A stretch of 64,000 nt of DNA from Diphasiastrum complanatum (lineage: Eukaryota > Streptophyta > Lycopodiopsida > Lycopodiales > Lycopodiaceae). The notes beneath the pieces are model-generated. The model searched no databases and was not told the origin of the DNA. It saw nothing but the letters and a program-made list of their open reading frames with translations. Both the position numbers and the translations under genes were made by a program. This document shows positions 24,161 through 32,335 of this stretch, in pieces; position 1 is the first letter of the stretch; the number at the start of each line of letters is the position of its first letter. The stretch covers positions 11,505,506 through 11,569,505 of the forward strand of contig CM055095.1 of NCBI GenBank assembly GCA_029204225.1. Reading direction: 5' to 3'.

Positions 24161-24583
24161 CAGTAGAAATTGAAGATGAATGAATCATAACCTGAATTGA
24201 TAAGAGAAAAATTAACAAGTAAGAACAACCATAGAAAAATTGTAAGTATATTTCTATTAAAATTTTCTGTACATGTGTCTCATCCACATCAAGTGAGACA
24301 AATATTTAAACAAAATTAACTATCTATGATCTCTAAATCCATTTCTCTAGTTGGAAGTAGCTTGGGAGGAGAACACTCGACCACTGCAACTGGATATGAA
24401 TTTTCGATCACAAGCTTTATGGTCTCCTGCCTGAAGTGCATTATCTCCATTAGGGAGACCTTCAGGCATTTAAACTGAAAAAAACATAAACACAATTAAA
24501 TGTAATTAATCAAAGATCAGTTAATAGGAGTTTGTATATGAAAACAACAAAAACACAATTAAAAGTAATTAATCGAAAATTAC

Positions 24584-25449
24584 CTCTTTCGGATTTGGAA
24601 GTCCATCTTGTAATGCAAGCCAAGTAAAAAAGTGTTTGGCATTGCATACGGTATACCAACCACTGTTGACAGAATCAACTTGCTGGGAGGACTGCAGAAT
24701 CCAAATTTGAATATTATGAGATATCGGATCAACGCGCAGGATGTAAGAATAAAATCTACAATGGAAACAAGTGCGCGTCGAACCGATATCAAAATTTTTT
24801 GATTGAATATCGGATCAGTGCGCACGTTGGGAAAATAAACCAATCAATAACTACAAGGGCGCGTCGAATCGATATTGAAAAATTTATACCTCTGCATCAA
24901 CCATTTTTAGCTTCAAGTATGCTTTTGCATTTGGTACTGGAAAGAGTTCCAATATTTTCTGTATATGGGTCCTGGCAATTTTGTGTGTGTGTAATAGAGT
25001 TCATCTTCAAACAAACTAGATTACACACACCCTCATCATTGACATATAAGTTCCAATAATCACTGAAATCAGAAAACAAGAAATTTATGAGAATCAATGT
25101 AAAATCAAAATTCATATGAAAACTTCAATCAAAAAAAATCTGAAAAATAGGCACTTACTTTGTTATGTATGGCAGCACGAGAATTGGAGTCCCCAGTCTG
25201 ACGTGTTGGAGCATATCATCGTGCAAACTTTTGAAATTAGGGAAATCAAATGTTGCCATGAATTGAAGGGGAAACAATGCAACATCTACAAACAATGGGG
25301 TCTGGAAGAACTCCATTTAGTACTGAATTGTCCCACCTCCTACATTGTCCCCTAGCATTTTATCCCTACTTTCTAATTCACCAGTATCTAAACTAAAAAG
25401 GGGGAGACCAGCATTGGTCTTCGGCATCCTAAAACTGTATCAAGGACCT
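24584..25449 (-). pseudogene. Ulp1-like (C48) protease-fold region, catalytic residues replaced
   Basis: The end of exon A, exon B and exon C give PILVLPYITN-DYWNLYVNDE, then ILELFPVPNAKAYLKLK and SSQQVDSVNSGWYTVCNAKH. In Ulp1 peptidases a His sits in an HWxLxV context, an Asp follows after about 17 residues, and a Q-x5-C-G motif ends the site. Here the pattern is YWNLYV, a Lys at the Asp spacing, and Q-x5-S-G. The intron donor of exon A is a perfect gtaagt. Exon B needs one more AC in its AC run to keep frame. The C48 assignment rests on pattern and spacing, not on a search. Confidence 0.55.
24721..24876. repeat. Two 70-bp hairpin modules inside an intron
   Basis: Modules at 24721-24790 and 24807-24876 start atatcggatcaacgcgc / atatcggatcagtgcgc and end with the inverted stem gcgcgtcgaaccgatat / gcgcgtcgaatcgatat. 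Each is exactly 70 bp with a different central 30 or so bases. Together they occupy most of the 199-bp intron between exons B and C of the histone-fold gene. Confidence 0.8.
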
Positions 25450-25907
25450 AAACCTTTAAGATACGTGTTTAACAATTGGTCATACTGTACATAGTGAGAA
25501 CTATTTACAAAGGCAAGTGCAGGGGGTAATGGAAGTAACATTGATAAACCACATAAAGAATTGTCATTCAAAATTGATTCTACCTTTACACTAACAAAAT
25601 AATCTAAATCGCTTTCAACAACAGGAGGAGGAGAACTAATATTTATGGGTTTAGGAGGAGAAGGAGATTTAGGAGGTGGAGATTGGTTAGGAGAGGAAGA
25701 TTTAGCAAAAGAAGTTAAAGATGGAGTGGAAGGAGAAGAAGGAGACTTAGGAGGAGAATTAGCAGGAGAATTACTAGAAGAAAGAATAGTATTCAGAGGA
25801 GATGGCTTGGAAAAATCTCTCGTTTTAGATGGAGGGTCGAGAGACCTCTTATTTAAAACACTCCCGTTTTGTATACGAATAACAAGCCGGGTTGGTTGAG
25901 ATTGCTT
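25450..25907 (-). pseudogene. Pro/Ser-rich linker of the histone-fold gene
   Basis: In frame with the histone fold, about 150 residues rich in Ser, Pro and Lys include NSPANSPPKSPSSPSTPS and SPPPKSPSPPKPIN, then a hydrophobic LSMLLPLPPALAFVN. Such SPxK-type runs are common in flexible, phosphorylatable chromatin-associated tails. That is only a resemblance. The Gly/Glu-rich plus-strand frame at 25645-25899 is its antisense shadow. Confidence 0.6.
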
Positions 25908-26140
25908 TTATTTTCTCCTCTCTGAATCTTGTTTTGGAGGAGAGAAGGGAAAAGGTCTAAAGTATTCAGCAAACTTGTCATATGTGTCCCGAAGCCTGAA
26001 CACAATGTTGAAATCCTTGGGCATGATGGTCACCCTCTTGGCATGGACAACTGCAACAACAGTATCAGAAAAAAATTTCACCTGAAAATCCTCATATGTT
26101 GTGTGCAGTGCCTCAATTGTCATTACCGTCCATCTCACAT
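25908..26140 (-). pseudogene. CENH3-like histone-fold segment (H3 helix 2 to helix 3)
   Basis: After a consensus splice acceptor (tttttttgctctgtag) the frame reads VRWTVMTIEALHTTYEDFQ, then FFSDTVVAVVHAKRVTIMPK and DFNIVFRLRD. HAKRVTIMPKD equals the histone H3 loop-2 sequence. RWT, the ED pair, FSD and KDF..xRL are features I associate with plant centromeric H3 (CENH3) rather than canonical H3. Spacing from RW to HAKR matches without gaps. The N-terminal tail and helix 1 would lie in an earlier exon, which I could not find. Instead of ending here as histones do, the frame runs on through a TAA at 25908 into the Pro/Ser linker. Confidence 0.75.
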
Positions 26141-26949
26141 CTACAGAGCAAAAAAATTTCAGCGTCGTCGATCAGTATATATAGAGAAAATTAGAAATGA
26201 TTGCAAATGTGGTGTTTTGGAAATGTGGTGGCTCGTATTACGATGATGATTACTCAGAGGCTTTTCAATCAAATCAATTTAAATATCCATCAGTCATCAA
26301 AATGATTAGTCCACATCAAATTAACTAGAACTAATTTCAAATAAAGTATGGTCACATCTACAATTAATCACACTTCTACCATAATGCTGAAATTGAAAAC
26401 GTTAAGCTTTAAATATAAGACCTTTTTTATATCCAATAATTATAATTTTGGAAAATTTCAAAGGCCGGATTTTCACCCGATAGCTAATCAACGCGCATAT
26501 AAAGCATTTGACAACCATAGTATGTATTCTCGTGCGCTCATCCGATATTGGATGCAATATGAATGATCAGAGCTTGATTCGATAGATTATGCATAACTTT
26601 GGCCAGTATGAAAAGTCTTCTGAATCAAGCTTTGATCATGCATATAGGGTTCAATAGTTTCAAAAATTTTGATAATCTTTTGGTCCTGGAATAGCGATTC
26701 GACGCGCGCAGTCCAAATGTAGCAAATACATCGTCTGTCAGGCGCGCTGATCCGATATCTCATACGCAGAAAAATCATACTGGAACGCATAATGAAAGAC
26801 TTATGAAAATGTCCTGAATGAACATTATCTCAAAAGAAAAAATTTCGTCTTTACGGTGCTTAAATAGGACGAGAGATTGTAATAATTCTCCTCATTCACG
26901 TTTTTCAATGATATCCATTAATCAATTGTTTATAATTTTTTCAATGATT
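26141..26949. repeat. Two more 70-bp hairpin modules in otherwise unrecognised sequence
   Basis: Modules at 26480-26549 (tagctaatcaacgcgc ... gcgctcatccgatatt) and 26690-26759 (atagcgattcgacgcgc ... gcgcgctgatccgatatc) have the same stem pattern and length as those at 24.7 kb. Upstream of the histone-fold exon I found no exon carrying the missing first half of the fold. A tatttaag box at about 26864-26871 on the minus strand could be a TATA element. Confidence 0.7.
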
Positions 26950-27460
26950 ATTCTAGGAGGCTAATGATTGTCTATTTAATGTATTCCGGTGGAGGGCTAA
27001 TGATGATTCATTGAATCTAACACTAGACTAGTTAATGTATTTCGGTGTAGGTACAAATTAGTCTCATTCTGATTGGTGGATAAATATAGGCTGTAAATCA
27101 CAATTTGTTATTTGACAAATGTATGGCTATGATCAACAGGAATTGGCTATAAATATGTGCACCACTTTCCATATTTCGATTCCATAATCTTTTATTTTGA
27201 ACTCTCTTCATGCTCCTGATATCGAATCGACGTAAGTCCCAAATTTTGGAACGAGCATGAAGAGAAGTTATTACATCTCATGCTAAACTAAGTATTGTCT
27301 GAAGTTAACCATACTAGTTAAACGTCGGGCAAGGCCGAAAACTCGGAAAACGGCGACCAGAAGTTATCGGTTTGCATTCTCTCTCTACATAACCTCTCTC
27401 TAAAGTGAAATTTCTTGAAGGTCCCATCTTGAGCCCATATTTTCCCTAATAATAGTTCTG
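26950..27460 (+). repeat. Direct repeat, copy 1 (partner near 30080-30380)
   Basis: It shares with 30.1-30.4 kb the phrases gacaaatgtatggctat, gccgaaaactcggaaaacgg (there taccgaaaactcgaaaaacgg), and cattctctctctac with taacctctctctaaagt. Both copies are preceded by hairpin modules, so the duplicated block may be about 1 kb. It could be a pair of diverged LTRs about 3 kb apart. Confidence 0.6.
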
Positions 27461-28005
27461 AATACTTTTACTCTCTCTCTATGATCTCTAACTCTGAGGA
27501 GTCAGATACTTTGAAGACCAGTTTTGGTTGTTTAATCTATGTCTTTGTATGGACATTGATTTCAATCTGTATCTCACATCATCATTATCATCAATTATTT
27601 GTCTCTAATCATTCAGCTCCTTATATAGTTGTTGAATAATTTTGTGTTATTCCAATTTTACAATCACAAGATCATTAACAGCTGTTTAATTGATCAATAG
27701 ATCGGTTTTTTACGGAGCGTGAAGACGTAGATAGACTGTACCCGAAATGGCCTAAAATCTTGAGTGAATACAAGTGTCGCATTTTTTGCAAAAACCTTTT
27801 GTGTCCAAAATGCCCGAAAGTTAAGTAGACGACTTTGTCAGATTTTTTGCTTTTTTCGCCTGTTGAAGTTTGCGTGTAAAAATGCATAGTGTTGCAAAAA
27901 ACAGTTGTTTTCTGCATACATCCTGAGAAAGTAATTTACATAAGTGAAAAGGAGGGCAATGAAGACGAGTAGGAGTAAGATTAACTCCAACAAGTATTAG
28001 TTTAA

Positions 28006-28007
<2 letters not shown>
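27461..28007. other. No recognisable gene
   Basis: No motif was seen. An AT-rich stretch leads into a CT microsatellite. Confidence 0.4.

Positions 28008-28053
<46 letters not shown>
28008..28053 (+). repeat. (CT)n microsatellite
   Basis: About 23 uninterrupted CT units. In plants such runs often lie in 5' leaders. Here an open frame of unknown nature follows. Confidence 0.95.
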
Positions 28054-28058
<5 letters not shown>

Positions 28059-28540
28059 GTTTCACTAACCTTTCCCACCAAGCCCCATCCAGGCAAAACC
28101 CGACACACATCTCGATCACTGCACCCTCCCTAAACATAATGTCGAGTGTCATTCTCTTCATCGTTTGGCCACCTATTCACGTAGTCATGCTCCGCATTTG
28201 CTTCGATTCTCCCGACGCTCTTACCACCATATTCTTCGTCGTAAAAAATGCACTTATGATGACTCTGAAGGGAAACGTCTTATTGACCTTCCTTTCAGTT
28301 TTTCCTCAGGCACTTTCTGGCGTGAGTTCATTTTTTACTCTCCACCACCTCTCTTGGAAGACCTCCGCATTTGGACCAACTACGCTACTAGCTTATATAC
28401 CATTCCCACCGATTCACACATCTCTATATCTCCACAACAATCTGAGTTTTCCTTCTTCACATCCCATATGGTGGCAATATTCCAGGGACAATCATTTTTT
28501 ATTGCCACGCATGGCAACAAAAAAAATACACAGGCATGAC
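28054..28540 (+). other. Open frame of unknown nature after the CT tract
   Basis: Two overlapping plus frames run here. One, open before and through 28165-28539, reads plausibly as protein (HILRRKKCTYDDSEGKRL, FSSGTFWREFIFYSPPP, ISISPQQSEF). The other starts with ATG at 28139 and is hydrophobic. I recognise neither. The 3' end runs into the palindromic repeat at 28471, so any gene is truncated or is part of a repeat. Confidence 0.3.
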
Positions 28541-28930
28541 AGTGCCACACATATAAATTTTTTTTGTTGCCACGCGTGGCAATAAAAAATGACTGTCCTT
28601 GGAATATTGCCACGCATGGCAATATTTCAAGGATTTGCGTGGCACTGTCACGCGTGGTACTACCACGACAATGAAATCCGGCAACAATTTCTCCAGTGGA
28701 CGTGGCATGTTGTCCCACGCATGGTTGTGCCACGCATTTGAATTTTGAACCATCTACTGCCGAGAAGGAATGTTGATGCCGGATGTTGCACGTTCGTGGC
28801 TTAACCACGCATGGCTATGTCATGCAGTCATTGCCACGCTCGTTGCCATGCCATAGCCACGCCATTTGCCACGCGAAACCAAATTGGTCCGCGATGCATC
28901 ATGTGTTGTTTGCATGGCTATGAGTGTGGC
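28471..28930. repeat. ccacgcatgg palindrome cluster with a long inverted repeat
   Basis: The arms 28471-28516 and 28565-28614 are near-perfect inverted copies (gtggcaatattccagggaca against its complement), with ttgccacgcgtggcaa-type palindromes at their inner ends. Further copies of ccacgcatgg, cacgcgtgg and ttgccacgc fill the stretch up to 28930. No gene was seen. Confidence 0.75.
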
Positions 28931-29112
28931 AAACAACAGTTATTTGTTGTTGTGAATTTGTACCAAGAAGCATTTAAGACAGATCTATGAGAGATTGAGG
29001 ATAGTCTTGGACTATAATTGTTTGTTTCTTCAAACTTATGAACATTGATTTCCAATGTAAGGTGACATTTCACCCAATGGTTAATGTGAATTGAGGTTAC
29101 ATGAAGGTGATG

Positions 29113-29412
29113 CCAAGATGACCCAGTTCCGAGCTACGGTTAAAAAGATATTAGAGTTTTGGGCGGTCAAGTCAACGGTCAACCTAATATCGGTTGAACG
29201 TGCGGTTGACCAAGATGACCCAGTTCCGAGCTACGGTTAAAAAGATATTAGAGTTTTGGGCGGTCAACTCAACGGTCAACCTAATATAGGTTGAACGTGC
29301 GGTTGACTGATCAACCGCACGTTCAACCGATATTAGGTTCACCGTTGACAGACCACCCAAAAATTTGAATGTGAATATCTTTTTAAGCGTAGCTTAGAAC
29401 TGGGTCATCTTG
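29113..29412. repeat. 97-bp unit: two direct copies and one inverted copy
   Basis: A unit from ccaagatgacccagttccga to aacgtgcggttgac occurs at 29113-29209 and 29210-29307, almost identical. It then occurs inverted at about 29310-29412 with more changes. The last two form a long hairpin whose tip pairs ggttgaacgtgcggttga with its complement. The unit contains aatatcggttgaacgtgcg, a relative of the hairpin-module stem. Confidence 0.85.
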
Positions 29413-29511
29413 GGTGTCGTTGGAAAGCTCTCGTCGAGGGCTTTCTAATGGCACTGTGATTGTCTTAATCCGAGTCGTCCTTCAAAAGTCATAGTTTTTT
29501 TTACAGCAGGC

Positions 29512-29945
29512 AATATCGGTTTAGCGCGCACAAGTACGGCCTCTGGTACTCTAACTGGTTGTCCGCTCGTTCAAACGATATTAGTATAGATACGTGCAAT
29601 ATCAATTCAACGCGCATATGTACGACCTCTCGGGATCTTTTTGGACTTTCGCGCATTGAACCGATATTAGTACGATCGTTCAAAAGCTACATAGTTTTCA
29701 TGTAATCCGTTCTAATATCGGTTCAACGCGCGAAAGCCCAAAAAGATCTCGAGAGGTCGTACATCTCGTGCCGAATCGATATTGGATGTATCATTGTTTC
29801 AATGTGCGGATAGCCAGTTAGAGTAGTAGACATCGTACTTGTGCGCACTGAATTGATATTGCCTGTTGTCCATACATATTGAATCAACGCGCGAACAACC
29901 AAGTCAAGCACTAGGTGTCATACATGTGTGCGCCAAACCAATATC
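29512..29945. repeat. Array of five 70-71 bp hairpin modules
   Basis: Modules lie at 29512-29582, 29598-29668, 29714-29783, about 29790-29860 and 29876-29945. Each begins like aatatcggttcaacgcgcg and ends with the inverted stem. The third is an inverted copy of the second, and the fourth of the first (central parts gtacgacctct and ctctaactgg recur in reverse complement), so modules 1-4 sit in a larger palindrome centred near 29690. There is no coding signal. Confidence 0.85.
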
Positions 29946-30079
29946 TGGATGTGAAATTCGAACTTAACTTGAACGTAACGTTTTTTTTATGGTCATGTTT
30001 GTGCTTATGTAGAGCGGAGCTTTAGAAATGATTGTCCTCATGAGTTTCCACAAACGTATCGTATCTCTAGGCACGGAAT

Positions 30080-30371
30080 TCGGCGACCATTAGGCTTTAA
30101 TGATAGACCATTCATTACTTTTTGGCGCGGCTACCATGTTGTAATATTATTATTGGTGGACGTTGATAGCCCCTTATTGTATGACAAATGTATGGCTATT
30201 ATTACAAGCACGTTAACTAATTAATGCCTGAAGTTAGAGCTAGTCTTAACCACAATAGTTAGAATGTCGGCATTACCGAAAACTCGAAAAACGGCAACCA
30301 AATGGTACCGGTTTCCATTCTCTCTCTACGTAACCTCTCTCTAAAGTCAAACTTTTCAAAGGGCTCATTTT

Positions 30372-30419
<48 letters not shown>

Positions 30420-30530
30420 TCCTTCCTATTCCTAAGTGAATGATCAATGCTTCTATCTATGTTTTTGATGAATACTAGATTTTAACATCATAAAACCTAG
30501 TATCTTCAAATTGGTATCAAAGCTTACTGA
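30080..30530 (+). repeat. Direct repeat copy 2, CT tract and primer-like site
   Basis: Partner of 26950-27460. It is followed by a (CT)n tract (30375-30416) and, at 30512, tggtatcaaagct, one change from the initiator-Met primer site. If real, this would make 30080-30511 the 3' part of an LTR reading right. The bases before the site (cttcaaat) are not a standard LTR end. Confidence 0.45.
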
Positions 30531-31965
30531 TTTTCTTACATGTGGCCAGCCTGTAAGCCATGTTCGAAATTTTGTATGAGCTTTGTAATCTATTTATTAC
30601 AAGTTTACATAAAGCAGACAGTCGCTGAAGAAGACAACCTTTTTGTCATAATCTACCAGGGTTCCAAAGGACAACCTTTGACAAGATGCCCACTAATATA
30701 ATAGAAAGCCCATTCGTTGATTATTCATATCCTTTTTTGACGAAACAATGCTATCTCAATCATACTAAAGCTATACATCATATGTGCGCACAGTATTGCT
30801 CAAACAACTAGTCCAGCCATCCGTTGTATTATCATGCAGCCCAAGATCGTCATTTCTTATTTTCATTCAAACAGGCATTTAGCACCTTCTTAGAGGGTGG
30901 CTAGCCAGCAAGGAAGCAGAAATTATTCTTAGCCATCTCATCCAATTTTCAACAACAAAAAAGGGTGTTTGCTAACTCTTCTTCTCTGCTGACTTTTTTG
31001 CATTCCAAGTTTCTGCCAGTGTTACATCAAGAACTTAAAAAGTTTGTTGTCCCATATTTTGTTCACAGTTACACTTACATTGTGGGCCCCAGTGCTCCCG
31101 AAAAACCGACAAATACCAATAGCCCAACTGTTGAAATTCATCTTTTACTGTTTTATTTTAGATTTATAGGTTAAATGGTTCAAATTCATTGGCTTTTCTG
31201 CAGGGATCCCATGTCAATATCAGTCAATGTCGGCTGCCTTGCATTCATGTTGCATAACATTTATTTTCTCTTCTTGTCATTGTAAATCATTAACCCTTGC
31301 ACGGCATGGAAGCTGCAACTTAGTGCACCTCTCACAAGGTTATTATCATTGGGTTTTGCCTCATTTTCTTCTGCTATAACACCACCATAAGTACCTGAGG
31401 ACTACAATGTTCTCTTGCAGAGTCCGGAAGTTTCTTTTACCCATCATTGGGTGCCCTCAATAAGCCATTCCTTGCATTGAATTCTTAATTAACCAACTGC
31501 TTAACATTCATTTTCATGCATACTGATTTCAAAGAAAATTAATATGATCATTCCCTTTAGTACTTACAAAACTCATAACATCAAGAGGCCACTCATAAAT
31601 AGATTCTTTGGGTTAGCATGCCAGCCGCATTGATTGGACCATCTTATTAATGGCACTCAATCCTTTATTCTTAATGACAAAACACTATCTCTGCTGAGCC
31701 TAATATTTAACACATTTACAATCCAATGTTCAGACAATGCTGAAACAACATTTCTGCAAAGTCTCGTCTTGTCAAGATGGTCGTCTAGAGTGGTTTTAGG
31801 TTACTGTTTGGTCAAACAGGTCTTGATGATCCAAGGACTAAAAGTGCTCTGAATTTTACCCTCTTTACGATAAAGTAAACACTTTTCTATTTAGCCATAC
31901 TTTATTTTTTGCTTTTCTTTTTCTTGAGAGAATTTCACTAACCTTGTTTTTTAATTATTTCCAGA
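30531..31965. other. No recognisable gene
   Basis: About 1.4 kb with short open frames lacking motifs. It may be the leader of an element whose Gag-like text begins at 31966. Confidence 0.4.
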
Positions 31966-32335
31966 TGGTCAACAAACGGTCTTCAAAAGATCCTCTGATT
32001 GACCCATTGGTCCAAATGTCATGAGGGCCCAAATTAGCAAGAAGATATGGCTACACTATGAGAGCAATTAGCAAGAAGATATGGCTACACTATGTTGGCA
32101 ATTAGCCGCTCTTACCTTAAGAGGCATTCAAGGTCATTCATGGGAAAATTCAGATGTTGAGGATGTGCCATCGCCTTCTCTCACCAATGATTCTCTGACA
32201 TCACTTTCTAATGAAATGAAAGTTTTGTATCATTTAATTTTGGGGTCTCGTAAGAAAAAACTCGATATTAAGCCTCCTCAAGCTTTTAATGGCCAAAGGA
32301 ATCATATAGTTGTTAAACAATGATGGTTATTCAAA
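31966..32335 (+). pseudogene. Possible retrotransposon Gag N-terminal fragment
   Basis: An ATG follows a splice-acceptor-like tttccag and gives MVNKRSSKDPLIDPLVQMS, then a stop. Shifted frames continue ARRYGYTMRAISKK, EMKVLYHLILG and KPPQAFNGQRNHIVVKQ, then another stop. A KPPxxFNGxR..V..W.FxLE pattern is typical of gypsy Gag proteins. A 30-bp stretch (aattagcaagaagatatggc) is tandemly duplicated. Decay is heavy, so the call is tentative. Confidence 0.4.

Larger units (their letters stand above)
24316..26140 (-). pseudogene. Intron-containing gene remnant: CENH3-like histone fold, Pro/Ser linker, Ulp1-like protease fold
   Basis: Four minus-strand exons can be placed by splice signals: A 26140-25159, B 25062-24890, C 24691-24584 and D 24474-24316 (TAA stop). 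Exon A opens with a histone H3-type fold, then a Pro/Ser-rich linker, then DFPNFKSLHDDML and PILVLPYITN. B continues DYWNLYVNDE. C has QQVDSVNSGWYTVCNAKHFF. The last three resemble the His-, Asp- and Gln/Cys-bearing parts of Ulp1 (C48) peptidases, but the expected His is Tyr and the expected Cys is Ser. Exon A holds three in-frame stops (25908, 25440, 25317), and B has a frame change in an AC run. The protein text stays coherent across every junction, so this was once a real gene. The promoter and any earlier exons were not found. Confidence 0.7.

Noticed and set aside
25645-25899. Plus-strand Gly/Glu-rich frame of 84 residues
   Set aside because: It is the exact antisense of the Pro/Ser-rich linker of the minus-strand histone-fold gene; the low-complexity codons mirror each other.
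29512-29945. Possible CRISPR-like array (constant repeats with variable centres)
   Set aside because: The context is plant nuclear DNA, the conserved parts are paired inverted stems rather than direct repeats, centres recur in inverse orientation, and no cas genes exist.
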